Position numbers and translations under genes: made by a program. Positions 24,791 through 33,869 of a stretch of 64,000 bases of DNA are shown one piece after another (position 1 is the stretch's first letter; each line of letters begins with the position of its first letter). This DNA is from Chitinivorax sp. PXF-14 (GTDB taxonomy: Bacteria > Pseudomonadota > Gammaproteobacteria > Burkholderiales > SCOH01). Below the pieces are notes generated by a model. That model did not search any database. It was given only the letters and a program-made list of their open reading frames with translations, and had not been told where the DNA came from. The stretch lies in the NCBI RefSeq assembly GCF_040812015.1, contig NZ_JBFNXJ010000011.1:62001-126000 (forward strand), written 5' to 3'.

Positions 24791-24808
24791 TGGGCCGTTT
24801 AATGGGCC
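24791..24808 (+). repeat. Putative integrase arm sites, right end
   Basis: TGGGCC at 24791-24796 and 24803-24808, 12 bp apart, matching the motif and step seen at the left end. Confidence 0.5.
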
Positions 24809-24829
24809 ATTCTCGCCAACAAAATAAAA

Positions 24830-24851
24830 AAGCCAATGGAATCATTGGCTT
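24830..24851 (-). terminator. Element-borne terminator for tRNA-Ser
   Basis: AAGCCAATG (24830-24838), loop GAAT, CATTGGCTT (24843-24851), with a T-rich tract on the minus strand (TTTTTTATTTTG). It lies inside the element directly downstream of the tRNA 3' end. It resembles, but is not a copy of, the displaced hairpin at 14781-14805. Confidence 0.8.
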
Positions 24852-24861
24852 ATTTTTTAAT

Positions 24862-24876
24862 TTGGCGGAGGCTGTG
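24862..24876. repeat. Right attachment site repeat (attR core)
   Basis: TTGGCGGAGGCTGTG, identical to 14814-14828, overlapping the 3' end of the tRNA-Ser gene. Confidence 0.92.
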
Positions 24877-24950
24877 AGATTCGAACTCACGGACGGTTGC
24901 CCGTCGGCAGTTTTCAAGACTGCTGGTTTAAACCACTCACCCAAACCTCC
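24863..24950 (-). tRNA. tRNA-Ser (anticodon UGA)
   Basis: 88 nt with a class II long variable arm and encoded CCA end. The acceptor stem GGAGGTT/AGCCTCC (one G-U), T-arm GTGAG-TTCGAAT-CTCAC and anticodon loop CTTGAAA give anticodon UGA at 24914-24916. The 3' end serves as integration site for the neighbouring element and is fully reconstituted. Confidence 0.97.
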
Positions 24951-25110
24951 TGAATTGTCTGCGAAACCGGGGTTTCGCGCCAGCGACAATGGCCTTCGTC
25001 GCGGCAGGGAGCGAATGTTACCGCGAATGCGCGCACCGTGCCAGTGTTGAAACTTTCCCGCAGCTCACATAGTCTTAGCAGGGTCATCAATGAAAGGAGC
25101 CTACCGGCTT

Positions 25111-25806
25111 ATGAACACTCCGCTGCATACCTCTTATCAGTATGGCGCCGAGGTTGCACAATCCCGCAACCGGGTGCTGCGTAACACCTATGCCCTGCTC
25201 GGCCTGTCGATGCTGCCGACCGTGGCGGGCGCGCTGGTCGGCGTGCAGACCAACTTCTGGATGCTGTTTGCCGGCCATCCGATCATGGCACCGCTGCTGT
25301 TCCTCGCGGGCGCGTTCGGCTTCATGTGGGGCATCGGCCGCAACCGTGAGAGCGCACTGGGTGTGGGCCTGATGCTCGGCTTCACCTTCTTCATGGGGCT
25401 GATGCTGTCGATTTCGCTCGCGGCGGCCCTGCGCTTCAGCAACGGCGGCACGCTGATCGCGCTGGCAGCAGGCGGCACCGGCATCATCTTCTCGTCGCTG
25501 GCGGCACTGGCCACCATCACGAAGAAGGACTTCAGCTTCATGGGCAAGTTCCTGTTCATCGGGCTGATCCTGCTGGTGATCGCATCACTGGCCAACCTGT
25601 TCTTTGCGATTCCGGCGCTGGCGCTGACGATCTCGGCGATTGCCGTGCTGATCTTCTCGGCTTACATCCTGTATGACGTGAGCCAGATCGTGAACGGCGG
25701 CGAGACCAACTATGTGATGGCCACGCTGCAGCTGTACCTGGACATCTACAACGTCTTCGTCAACCTGCTGAACCTGCTGATGGCATTTGCCGGCGACCGC
25801 CGTTAA
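25111..25806 (+). CDS. Bax inhibitor-1/YccA family membrane protein
   Basis: 231 aa with seven hydrophobic segments and the BI-1 family ending YILYDVSQIVNGGETNYVMA, then LYLDIYNVFVNLL. RVLRNTYALLGLSML near the N-terminus is typical of the YccA branch. In enterics YccA modulates the FtsH protease; the same role here is inferred from homology. ATG 25111 is preferred because AAGGAG lies 12 nt upstream; an ATG at 25090 is a possible alternative. Confidence 0.9.
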   Translation: MNTPLHTSYQYGAEVAQSRNRVLRNTYALLGLSMLPTVAGALVGVQTNFWMLFAGHPIMAPLLFLAGAFGFMWGIGRNRESALGVGLMLGFTFFMGLMLSISLAAALRFSNGGTLIALAAGGTGIIFSSLAALATITKKDFSFMGKFLFIGLILLVIASLANLFFAIPALALTISAIAVLIFSAYILYDVSQIVNGGETNYVMATLQLYLDIYNVFVNLLNLLMAFAGDRR

Positions 25807-25824
25807 GCGCAACCCGCAGCAGCA

Positions 25825-25853
25825 AAAAGGCGGCTCATCGAGCCGCCTTTTTT
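25825..25853. terminator. Bidirectional terminator between the BI-1 gene and rlmD
   Basis: AAAAGGCGGCT (25825-25835), loop CATCG, AGCCGCCTTTT (25841-25851), with T-runs on both strands. It serves both convergent genes. Confidence 0.92.
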
Positions 25854-25871
25854 GTCGCCTTGAAGCTCGCG

Positions 25872-27173
25872 TCAGGGCAATTCGAACAAGGCCACCGACT
25901 CGACGTGCGCCGTGTGCGGGAACATGTTGACGACACCGGCCGCCACCAGGCAATAGCCCTGCACGTTGACCAGCACGCTCGCATCGCGCGCCAGCGTCGA
26001 CGGGCTGCACGAGACATAGACGATGCGCCTGGGGCGATTGCCCTCGGTGAACGATTTGCACAGCTCGACGGCGCCATCGCGCGGCGGGTCGATCAGCATC
26101 TTGTCGAAATGGCCAAGATCGGCGAGCTTTTCCGGCGTCATCTCGAACAGGTTGGCGACGACGAACTCTGTGCGCTCCGCCAAGCCGTTGTACACGGCGC
26201 CGTCGACGGCACGCTGCACCAGGCCGGGGCTACCCTCCATACCCAGCACGGTGGCGCCACGGCGCGCGATCGGCAGCGTGAAGTTGCCCAGCCCGCAGAA
26301 CATGTCGGCGATACGCTCGCCCGGCTGCGGGTCGAGCAGGTTCAGCGCGCGCTCGACCAGCACGCGGTTGATCTGGTGGTTGACCTGGGTGAACTCGGTC
26401 GGCCGGAACGGCATGACGACGCCGAACTCGGGCAGGCTGTAGGTCAGCGCCGGCGCATCGAGCGGATAGAAGGGATAGGCGGTATCCGGGCCCTTGGGCT
26501 GCAGCCAGAACTGCACCTTCCACTGGTCGGCATAGTCGCGCAACTGTTGTTCATCGTCGGCGTTGAGCGGCTCCATGATACGCAGCACCAGCACATCGAC
26601 CTGATCGCCCAAGGCAACTTCGACCTGCGGCATACGATCCTTGATCGACAGCGAGCCGATCAACCCTCGCAGCGGCACGAGCTGGTCGGAGATGCGCTTG
26701 GGCAGGATCTGGCAGCTCGTCATGTCGGCGATGAAACTGGAGCGCTTCTCGTGGAAGCCAACCAGCATGCCGCCCTTTTTCTCGACGAAGCGTGCGGACA
26801 GCCGTGCACGGTAGCGATAGCCCCAGCTCGGGCCGTAGATTGCCGGCAGCAGGCGCTCGGGCTTGACCTTGCCGATGCGCTCGAGATTGTCTTCCAGCAC
26901 ACGCTGCTTGGCGGCCACCTGGGCCCCCGCTTCCAGATGCTGCATCGAGCAACCGCCACAGGTGCCGAAATGCGGGCACTTGGGCTTCACGCGCATGAAG
27001 CTCTCGGTATGGATGGTGGTGGCCTGGGCGTTCTCGAAGCTCGGCTTCTTGCGGTAGGACTGGTAGCTGACGGTTTCGAACGGCAGCGCGCCGTCGATGA
27101 AGATGACCTTGCCCTCGACGTGGGCAATGCCGTGGCCCTCGTGGTCGAGGGATTCGATGGTGGCGATAGGCAT
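25872..27173 (-). CDS. rlmD: 23S rRNA (uracil1939-C5)-methyltransferase RlmD
   Basis: SAM-dependent RNA methyltransferase of 433 aa. An N-terminal TRAM-like strand region ([17 protein letters not shown]) precedes the 4Fe-4S ligands [10 protein letters not shown] plus a later Cys (TSCQILP). The Rossmann SAM site is [12 protein letters not shown]. The catalytic region has IDPPRDGA and [13 protein letters not shown] with the nucleophilic Cys. ATG 27173 is chosen to match the usual family N-terminus; an in-frame ATG at 27209 would add 12 residues. Confidence 0.95.
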   Translation of the reverse strand: MPIATIESLDHEGHGIAHVEGKVIFIDGALPFETVSYQSYRKKPSFENAQATTIHTESFMRVKPKCPHFGTCGGCSMQHLEAGAQVAAKQRVLEDNLERIGKVKPERLLPAIYGPSWGYRYRARLSARFVEKKGGMLVGFHEKRSSFIADMTSCQILPKRISDQLVPLRGLIGSLSIKDRMPQVEVALGDQVDVLVLRIMEPLNADDEQQLRDYADQWKVQFWLQPKGPDTAYPFYPLDAPALTYSLPEFGVVMPFRPTEFTQVNHQINRVLVERALNLLDPQPGERIADMFCGLGNFTLPIARRGATVLGMEGSPGLVQRAVDGAVYNGLAERTEFVVANLFEMTPEKLADLGHFDKMLIDPPRDGAVELCKSFTEGNRPRRIVYVSCSPSTLARDASVLVNVQGYCLVAAGVVNMFPHTAHVESVALFELP

Positions 27174-27275
27174 GGCTAAACGACTGATGTGAATCGAAAA
27201 GCCGGCCATTTTACCGCAGAACGCCAGTCAGGGCAGGCTGTTTGCGCCCGGCCCCAGTGCCGCGCGGCAGACAGG

Positions 27276-27695
27276 CTATTTTTTCACCCAGTCGCCACCG
27301 GCCTTTTGTACGTACCAGCCACCCTGCGCCTTGTCGATCCAGCGCTGGGCGAAGGTCGAGCGGATTTCGCCCTCCCACTCGGGATGGCTGTTGGCGCGGG
27401 CGATTTCCTTGTACAACTGGCTACGGTCGCGGTTTTCTTCGGCGACGAGCTGGTTAGCCTGGGCCCGCTGCGCCAGCGGCACGGCATTGGCGTCACGCAG
27501 GGAGACGAGGCCATCCTTGGTCAGGCCGACCGCGCCACTGCCGTAAAGCGGTGCCAGCTGGGCGTTGCGCGCCTGCATGCTCTGCTTGATCTGGTTGATG
27601 GCGGGCGTATTGACCTCGATATCGGCGGCGGCCAGTGCCACGTTCGCGATTGCAGCCAGGGCAGTCGCGGCCATCAGTTGGCGGAACAGCGTCAT
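27276..27695 (-). CDS. ydbL: YdbL-family (DUF1318) periplasmic protein
   Basis: 139 aa with a signal peptide (MTLFRQLMAATALAAIANVA). The DUF1318 body is recognisable (VNTPAINQIKQSMQARNAQL, GLVSLRDANAV and the closing WIDKAQGGWYVQ). In E. coli ydbL follows ynbE and ydbH, the latter a TamB-like bridge for phospholipid transport to the outer membrane. The order here is the same: ydbH, ynbE, ydbL on one strand with gaps of 8 and 12 bp. Confidence 0.9.
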   Translation of the reverse strand: MTLFRQLMAATALAAIANVALAAADIEVNTPAINQIKQSMQARNAQLAPLYGSGAVGLTKDGLVSLRDANAVPLAQRAQANQLVAEENRDRSQLYKEIARANSHPEWEGEIRSTFAQRWIDKAQGGWYVQKAGGDWVKK

Positions 27696-27707
27696 GATGT
27701 TCTCCTC

Positions 27708-27923
27708 TTATTGTGCTGGCTTGTTGTCGGCTGGTGCGGCATCTGCCGGCTTGCCCTCTGCGGGTTTGGCCGGTGTCTTGCCCTGCTGCTGCCAGACTTC
27801 GTCGATGATCTTGTCTGCCGCCTTTTCGGCGGCGGCAGCGGGAAAGTAGATGTTGATGGTGACGCAGGCGCTGGTCAGCAGCGCCAATGCGGCGAGCACC
27901 GGCAAGGTATGGCTTGTTCTCAT
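27708..27923 (-). CDS. ynbE: YnbE-like lipoprotein
   Basis: 71 aa with a lipobox ending in C20 (LALLTSAC) and the conserved CVTINIYFPAAAAEKAADKI motif directly after it. A Pro/Ala/Lys-rich tail follows. In E. coli YnbE is the outer-membrane lipoprotein partner of YdbH. It sits between ydbH and ydbL with short gaps. Confidence 0.92.
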   Translation of the reverse strand: MRTSHTLPVLAALALLTSACVTINIYFPAAAAEKAADKIIDEVWQQQGKTPAKPAEGKPADAAPADNKPAQ

Positions 27924-27931
27924 GTCCGCTC

Positions 27932-29905
27932 CTATTTCACGACCGGGCTCAGGTTATCCTGCGTGATGCGCTTGAGCCGGTCCAGCAAATCCTGCCAATC
28001 GACCTGACGATTGTAGCCCATGACCGTGATGGCCGGCAGGCCGCCGCCCTTGACGATGACGTAGCCGCCGGGCGCAGGCTCGACACCATCCATGTGGCAC
28101 ACCCCATTTTGCAGGCGGCAGCTTAACCCGAGCTGACTGTAGCGGAAATTCTCGAACACGCGCAGCAGGCTCTTCTGCACGGCCGCCACGGCGCCACCGC
28201 CGCCAAGTGCCGAGATGTTCTGCACCGCCTTCTGGCTGATCTTCCTGGGGTAGTCGCCAGGGCTGGACCTGAGCCAAGCGTCGAAACGCAGCGGCTGCCA
28301 GTTCGACAATTCGAGCCCGGCCACATGCGCATCGAGCCGGCCCTGGATGTTGCCGAACGAAAAGGTGTCGGTCAGCAGGCCCAGGTCGAGCCGGCGCATA
28401 TCGAGCTCGGCGCTCAACGTCGGGATGCCGAGTGGGTTGTATAGGCGCAGATCCTTGAGCTCCACCGTGCCATCGAACACCTGCATCTGCAGTGCGCCGT
28501 CAATGGTCAGCGTCTGATCGGCAAACGCCACGCGTGGGATCGTGCCCGCGAGTTGCCCCTTCATCGCCGGCCAGCCCAGGGCGGCGCTCAGGCGCGGCAT
28601 GGAGATCGGCTCCAGCGCGCCCTGGAAGCGCCATTGCCAGGCCTCTCCGGCTTTCTCGGCATGGAAGTCGTGCACCTCGAGCCGGCCGTCGAGTACCGCC
28701 AGCACGGCACGCTCGATGTCGGCCTGCCAGCCGTTGAGCCGCAGCGGGATGCGCGTGGCACCCAGCGCGAGTTTGAGCAGCTCGCCACCGGCCATGGTGA
28801 TCTCGCCTTCAGTCGGCGCATCGAGCCGCCACGGCAGATGCGCATTCACGGCCTTGAGCAAAAAGCGCTGCTGATTGTCGACGATGTCGGCGTCGCGCAG
28901 CGCGATATCGGCGCGCGTCACCTGGCCCGACGCCATCGCCAGCGACAGGTCACCGCGCCCGGCAACCGCCAGATCGGCCAGCGCCGTACCGGCAAGCAGG
29001 GGTTTGAACAGCTGGTACAAGGGGCCGAGCGCGACATCGCTGGCGTCGAGGTTCAGCGCCTGCAGGCCCTGCCCCGCCTGCCAGGCCAGGCTGGCACGCG
29101 CGAGCCCGACATCGGCAAGCCGCAACTCGGCGTGCTCCACCGCGAGCCCGGCCTCGCCCCACCGCCCCGATGCATTCAGCGCATGGCCACCGCCGGCAAG
29201 GTACAAGGGATTCCAGAACAGCTCGCCACTGTGCCAGTCGAGCCGGCCCTGCCAGCGCCAGCCCGTGTTCTGTCTGCTGGCGTCGAAATCGAGCGTGGCG
29301 GCGAGTTTGTCGCCGGCATGCAGGCCGCTGGCGTCGGCGAATGCCAGCTCGCGCAACGTCAGCCTGCCCGACATGGTTGCCGGCTGGCGTGCAGCGAGGC
29401 CGATGCGCAGTCGGCCGTCGACACGTCCCTGGCTCGGTTTCGGCATATCCGCCGGCAGCAGCGCGCCGAGCCGCGCCAGGCGGGCACCTTTGAAATCCAG
29501 TAGCAGCGCGGCCTGCGGGCCCGTCAGCTGGCCGCTGGCCTGCCATTGCTCGCCCTTGGGCGCCAGGCTGATCGAAAATTTTTGGGATGCCGGCCAGTAG
29601 TCGAACCTCACCCTGATCGGCTCACCAACGTCGAGGCGGCCCGCCGGGCAGCTCAGATGGGCGCTATAGATCTGCATGTCGGGGCAATCGAAGCGCGCGT
29701 TGCGCCAGGTCTTGCCCTGCCAGCCCAGCTCGCCGATGCGCGCGGTCAGCGCCACCTTGTCGCGCCAGTCGAGCTTGGCGCTGATGTCGCGCACCTTGAG
29801 CATGGGATGGTCGACGCCGGCCAGCGTGAACGACAGCTCCTGGCCCGAGGCGACGCCGCTCAGGCAACACAGCAACAGGAGGAAGGCCAGCAGTCGTTGC
29901 AACAT
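27932..29905 (-). CDS. ydbH: YdbH, AsmA/TamB-like envelope lipid transport protein
   Basis: 657 aa from ATG 29905, chosen because a signal/anchor sequence begins there (MLQRLLAFLLLLCCLSGVAS); an upstream ATG at 29998 would add a non-signal extension. The body is long, beta-rich and repetitive, as expected for an AsmA-like bridge, with GTIPRVAFADQTLTIDGALQ near the conserved C-terminal DUF and a KGGGLPAITVMGYNRQVDW ending. Its role is phospholipid transport between inner and outer membrane, redundant with TamB and YhdP in E. coli. Confidence 0.88.
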   Translation of the reverse strand: MLQRLLAFLLLLCCLSGVASGQELSFTLAGVDHPMLKVRDISAKLDWRDKVALTARIGELGWQGKTWRNARFDCPDMQIYSAHLSCPAGRLDVGEPIRVRFDYWPASQKFSISLAPKGEQWQASGQLTGPQAALLLDFKGARLARLGALLPADMPKPSQGRVDGRLRIGLAARQPATMSGRLTLRELAFADASGLHAGDKLAATLDFDASRQNTGWRWQGRLDWHSGELFWNPLYLAGGGHALNASGRWGEAGLAVEHAELRLADVGLARASLAWQAGQGLQALNLDASDVALGPLYQLFKPLLAGTALADLAVAGRGDLSLAMASGQVTRADIALRDADIVDNQQRFLLKAVNAHLPWRLDAPTEGEITMAGGELLKLALGATRIPLRLNGWQADIERAVLAVLDGRLEVHDFHAEKAGEAWQWRFQGALEPISMPRLSAALGWPAMKGQLAGTIPRVAFADQTLTIDGALQMQVFDGTVELKDLRLYNPLGIPTLSAELDMRRLDLGLLTDTFSFGNIQGRLDAHVAGLELSNWQPLRFDAWLRSSPGDYPRKISQKAVQNISALGGGGAVAAVQKSLLRVFENFRYSQLGLSCRLQNGVCHMDGVEPAPGGYVIVKGGGLPAITVMGYNRQVDWQDLLDRLKRITQDNLSPVVK

Positions 29906-30282
29906 CGGGGATCGATTACCGTCTAAACACCCAGGCAGAGGAAATGGGCAGGCCCGGCGCGCTGCACGGCCGGGTGCCGTTGACATGAGCTTTGACATTG
30001 CGCCGGGTCGAGTGTCGCCGCAACAGCTGCGTCAACAGCCGCTAGGGAAAGGCGCAACCGGAATATTCGCGTCCGACGATCTACACTGAATCGAGGCCAA
30101 AAAGCGCGCCGCGATATGGTGCAGTGCAAGAGAGCAATTACTCGGGCAATCCGCTACAATGCGCCCGCGCTCGCACCTTACCAAGGTTTCGCGGCGCACG
30201 AAAGGCTGGCTACCCGCCGGCACGGCAGGCTGGTCGCGTCTCGCGCCCACCTGCGGCATTCCACAAAACGGAAGGAGACAAT
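29906..30282. other. Intergenic region between ydbH and the oxidoreductase gene
   Basis: About 375 bp between divergent genes, with no supported gene. It must hold both promoters; none could be assigned with confidence. GGAAGGAG at its right end is the ribosome site of the oxidoreductase gene. Confidence 0.5.
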
Positions 30283-33200
30283 ATGACCGCCAATGGCTTC
30301 TCATTGGAGGACAAATACCGCCTGGCATCCGGGCGCGTGTTCATGACCGGCACACAGGCGCTGGTCCGCTTGCCGATGCTGCAGCACCAGCGCGATGCCG
30401 CAGCCGGCCTCAATACCGCAGGCTTCATCTCCGGCTATCGCGGCTCCCCGCTGGGCGGGCTCGACCAGGAACTCTGGCGCGCGAAGCAATACCTCGAACC
30501 GCATAACATCAAATTCCAGCCCGGCCTCAATGAAGACCTCGCCGCCACCTCGGTGTGGGGCAGCCAGCAGGTCGGACTGTTCCCCGGCGCCAAGTACGAC
30601 GGCGTGTTCTCGATGTGGTACGGCAAGGGCCCCGGCGTCGATCGCTCGGGCGACGTGCTGCGCCACGGCAATGCCGCCGGCACCTCGAAACACGGCGGCG
30701 TGCTGCTGATCGCCGGCGACGACCACGCAGCCAAATCCTCGACGCTGCCGCACCAGACCGACCATGTATTCGATGCCTTCATGATCCCGGTGCTGAACCC
30801 GGCCGGTGTGCAGGAGTTCCTCGATTTCGGCATCCACGGCTGGGCGATGAGCCGCTACTCGGGCTGCTGGGTCGCTTTGAAAGCCATCTCCGATACGGTC
30901 GAAAGCTCGGCCATCGTCGAGGTCGACCCCAATCGCGTGAAGGTGAAGCTGCCGGACGACTTTCAGATGCCCGCCGACGGCCTCAACATCCGCTGGCCCG
31001 ACCCCCCGCTGGTGGTCGAGGAGCGGCTGCTGCACCACAAGCTCTATGCGGTGCTGGCCTATGTGCGTGCCAACAACCTCAACCGCATCGTCATCGACAG
31101 CCCCAAGCCACGGCTCGGCATCGCCACCGCCGGCAAGAGCTATCTCGACGTGATGCAGGCGTTGGACGACCTCGGCATCGACGAGAAGATGGCCGCCGAC
31201 ATCGGCCTGCGCATCTTCAAGATCGGCCTGACCTGGCCACTGGAGTCGGAGGGCGTGCACCAGTTCGCGGCAGGGCTCGACGAAATCCTGGTGGTCGAGG
31301 AAAAGCGCCAGGTGATCGAATACCAGCTCAAGGAACAGCTCTACAACTGGCGCGAGGAAGTGCGTCCGCGCGTGATCGGCAAGTTCGACGAGAAGGGCGA
31401 ATGGACGCTGCCCGAAGGCCAGTGGCTGCTGCCGGCAGCCGGTGAGCTGACGCCAGCGATGATCGCCCGCGTCATCGCCTCGCGCATTGCCCGCTTCTAC
31501 ACCAGCTCGATCATCGAGGAACGCCTGAAGTTCTTCGAAGAGAAAGAGCGCTCGCTGACCAAGCCGCGCGAAATCATCGCGCGCCAGCCCTACTTCTGCT
31601 CCGGCTGCCCGCACAACACCTCGACCAAGCTGCCTGACGGCTCGATGGCGCTGGCCGGCATCGGCTGCCACTACATGGCGATGTGGATCACGCCTGGCAC
31701 CAAGATGTTCACGCAGATGGGCGGCGAAGGCACGACGTGGATCGGCGTCCAGCCGTTCACCGACACCAAGCACATATTCACCAACCTGGGCGACGGCACT
31801 TATTTTCACTCGGGCATCCTGGCCATCCGCGCCTCAATCGCGGCCAACACCAACATCACCTACAAGCTGCTCTACAACGACGCGGTGGCGATGACGGGCG
31901 GCCAGCCGGTGGACGGCGTGCTGACCGTGCCGATGATCACGCGCCAGCTCGAAGCCGAGGGCGTGAAGAAGATCGTCATCACCAGCGATGACCCGGACAA
32001 GTACCGCAGCGTCACCGGGCTCGCCGCCGGCGTGACCGTGCATCACCGCGACGAGCTCGACCGCATCCAGAAGGAGCTGCGCGAGATCCCCGGCACCACC
32101 ATCCTGATTCACGACCAGACCTGCGCCGCCGAGAAGCGCCGCCGCCGCAAGCGCGGCAAGATGATCGATCCGCCCAAGCGCGTGTTCATCAACGAGAAGG
32201 TGTGCGAAGGCTGCGGCGACTGCTCGAAGCAGTCCAACTGCCTGTCCGTGGTGCCGGTCGAGACCGAGTTTGGGCGCAAGCGCAAGATCGACCAGTCGAG
32301 CTGCAACAAGGATTTCTCCTGCCTCAAGGGCTATTGCCCGAGCTTCGTGACGGTCGAGGGCGAGGTGAAGATCCGCAAGAACGTGTACGGCGCCAAGGCC
32401 TTCGGCAGCCTGCCGGATCTGCCCGAGCCGCGCCTGCCGTCGCTCGAACACCCCTACGGCCTGCTCGTGACGGGCGTCGGCGGCACCGGTGTCGTCACCA
32501 TCGGCGGCGTGCTCGGCGTGGCTGCGCACATTGCGGGTTTCGGTGCGTCGGTGCTCGATCAGACCGGGCTTGCGCAGAAAGGCGGCTCGGTCACCACCCA
32601 CATCCGCTTTGCCGATTCGCAAGCCAAGCTGCACGCCGTGCGCATTGCGGCCGGCGACGCCAATGCGGTACTTGGCTGTGATCTGGTGGTAGCCGCCAAC
32701 AACGACTGCCTGGCCAAGATGCGCAAGGGCTTCACGCGCGCGGTGGTCAACTCTTACGAATCGTTCACCGGCGACATCACCAAGAACCCGGACATGAAGT
32801 TCCCCGCCAGCTCGATGGAGCGCACCATCATCGAGGCCGTGGGCGAGGACCGCTTCGACATGGCCAACGCCACGAACCTGGCGACGGCGCTGATGGGCGA
32901 CTCGATCGCGACCAATATGTTCATGCTCGGCTTCGCCTGGCAGAAGGGGCTGATCCCGCTGCCACAAGCCGCGATCCTGCAGGCGATCGAGCTCAACGGC
33001 GCAGCGGTCGAGATGAACCAGCAAGCCTTCCGCTGGGGCCGCCATGCGGCGCACGATCTGGCCCACGTCGAACGTGTCGCCTTCCCCGAGCTCGAGGAGG
33101 CGCTCAAACGCACGTTGGAAACCACGCTCGACGACATCGTCGCCCACCGCGTCAAGCTGCTGACCGAGTATCAGGACGCGGCCTATGCTGAGCGCTATCG

Positions 33201-33789
33201 TGCCCTGGTGAGCAAGACCCGCGCCGCCGAGGCGCGCGTCAGCCCAGGCTCAGAGCAGCTGTCACGCGCGGTGGCCCGCTACTACGCCAAGCTGCTGGCC
33301 TACAAGGACGAGTACGAGGTGGCACGGCTCTACACCGACGGCGAGTTCATCAAATCGCTGCAGGACACCTTCGAAGGCGACTACCAGCTCAAGTTCCAGC
33401 TTGGGCCGGAGTTCCTGCAGCGTGGCGACAAGCCGACGAAGTTCACCTTCGGCCCATGGATGATGACCGCGTTCAAATGGCTGGCGAAGCTGAAGGGATT
33501 GCGCGGCAGCAAGCTCGATCCGTTCGGCTACCAGTCCGATCGCAAGCTCGAACGCGCGCTGATCGGTGAATACGAACGCACGCTGGAAGAAGTGCTGGCG
33601 CAGTTGAAGCCGGAGAACCTGACGCTCGCCGCGGAGATCGCCACCATGCCCGAGAAGATTCGCGGTTATGGCCACATCAAGCAGGCAAGCGCCGACGTAG
33701 CCCGGCGCGAGCGCGACGAAAAGCTCAAGGCTTTGCGTGCGGTGCAGCCGGCACAAGCGGCGGCCAAACCGCAGCCTGTCAGGATCTGA
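30283..33789 (+). CDS. Fused indolepyruvate:ferredoxin oxidoreductase family protein
   Basis: 1168 aa, a single-chain 2-oxoacid oxidoreductase combining the alpha (IorA-like) and gamma (IorB-like) parts. The N-terminal pyrimidine-binding part contains ISGYRGSPLGGLDQELW. The TPP-binding part has CSGCPHNTSTKLPDG and MGGEGTTWIGVQPF. A Cys-rich stretch follows (CEGCGDCSKQSNC, then CNKDFSCLKGYC). The gamma-domain glycine loop is VTGVGGTGVVTIGGVLGVAA. It decarboxylates aryl- or branched-chain 2-oxoacids to acyl-CoA in amino acid catabolism; which substrate cannot be read from sequence. Monocistronic with its own terminator. Confidence 0.93.
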   Translation: MTANGFSLEDKYRLASGRVFMTGTQALVRLPMLQHQRDAAAGLNTAGFISGYRGSPLGGLDQELWRAKQYLEPHNIKFQPGLNEDLAATSVWGSQQVGLFPGAKYDGVFSMWYGKGPGVDRSGDVLRHGNAAGTSKHGGVLLIAGDDHAAKSSTLPHQTDHVFDAFMIPVLNPAGVQEFLDFGIHGWAMSRYSGCWVALKAISDTVESSAIVEVDPNRVKVKLPDDFQMPADGLNIRWPDPPLVVEERLLHHKLYAVLAYVRANNLNRIVIDSPKPRLGIATAGKSYLDVMQALDDLGIDEKMAADIGLRIFKIGLTWPLESEGVHQFAAGLDEILVVEEKRQVIEYQLKEQLYNWREEVRPRVIGKFDEKGEWTLPEGQWLLPAAGELTPAMIARVIASRIARFYTSSIIEERLKFFEEKERSLTKPREIIARQPYFCSGCPHNTSTKLPDGSMALAGIGCHYMAMWITPGTKMFTQMGGEGTTWIGVQPFTDTKHIFTNLGDGTYFHSGILAIRASIAANTNITYKLLYNDAVAMTGGQPVDGVLTVPMITRQLEAEGVKKIVITSDDPDKYRSVTGLAAGVTVHHRDELDRIQKELREIPGTTILIHDQTCAAEKRRRRKRGKMIDPPKRVFINEKVCEGCGDCSKQSNCLSVVPVETEFGRKRKIDQSSCNKDFSCLKGYCPSFVTVEGEVKIRKNVYGAKAFGSLPDLPEPRLPSLEHPYGLLVTGVGGTGVVTIGGVLGVAAHIAGFGASVLDQTGLAQKGGSVTTHIRFADSQAKLHAVRIAAGDANAVLGCDLVVAANNDCLAKMRKGFTRAVVNSYESFTGDITKNPDMKFPASSMERTIIEAVGEDRFDMANATNLATALMGDSIATNMFMLGFAWQKGLIPLPQAAILQAIELNGAAVEMNQQAFRWGRHAAHDLAHVERVAFPELEEALKRTLETTLDDIVAHRVKLLTEYQDAAYAERYRALVSKTRAAEARVSPGSEQLSRAVARYYAKLLAYKDEYEVARLYTDGEFIKSLQDTFEGDYQLKFQLGPEFLQRGDKPTKFTFGPWMMTAFKWLAKLKGLRGSKLDPFGYQSDRKLERALIGEYERTLEEVLAQLKPENLTLAAEIATMPEKIRGYGHIKQASADVARRERDEKLKALRAVQPAQAAAKPQPVRI

Positions 33790-33806
33790 GTAAGTCAGGA
33801 AATGAC

Positions 33807-33830
33807 AAAGGCCTCCGATAGGAGGCCTTT
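33807..33830 (+). terminator. Terminator after the 2-oxoacid oxidoreductase gene
   Basis: AAAGGCCTCC (33807-33816), loop GATA, GGAGGCCTTT (33821-33830). Confidence 0.85.
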
Positions 33831-33869
33831 GTTCATGGTCGATTCCGACAGCGGGTGAGGCTCAGGTCG

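Larger units (their letters stand above)
14814..24876. mobile_element. P4-type satellite-like integrated element in tRNA-Ser
   Basis: About 10 kb between two identical 15-bp repeats (14814-14828 and 24862-24876); the right copy is the 3' end of an intact tRNA-Ser gene. The content is a P4-type tyrosine integrase, AlpA, a zinc-ribbon/Toprim primase, a DUF927 ATPase and small unknown genes, with no capsid, tail, terminase or conjugation genes. Size and content match P4-like satellites or small integrative elements rather than a full prophage. The integrase is at the end away from the intact tRNA gene. The element carries its own substitute tRNA terminator, two iteron-bearing inverted repeats and two toxin-antitoxin-like modules. 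Confidence 0.9.

Noticed and set aside
30301-33147. Two long minus-strand frames
   Set aside because: Antisense to the fused 2-oxoacid oxidoreductase.
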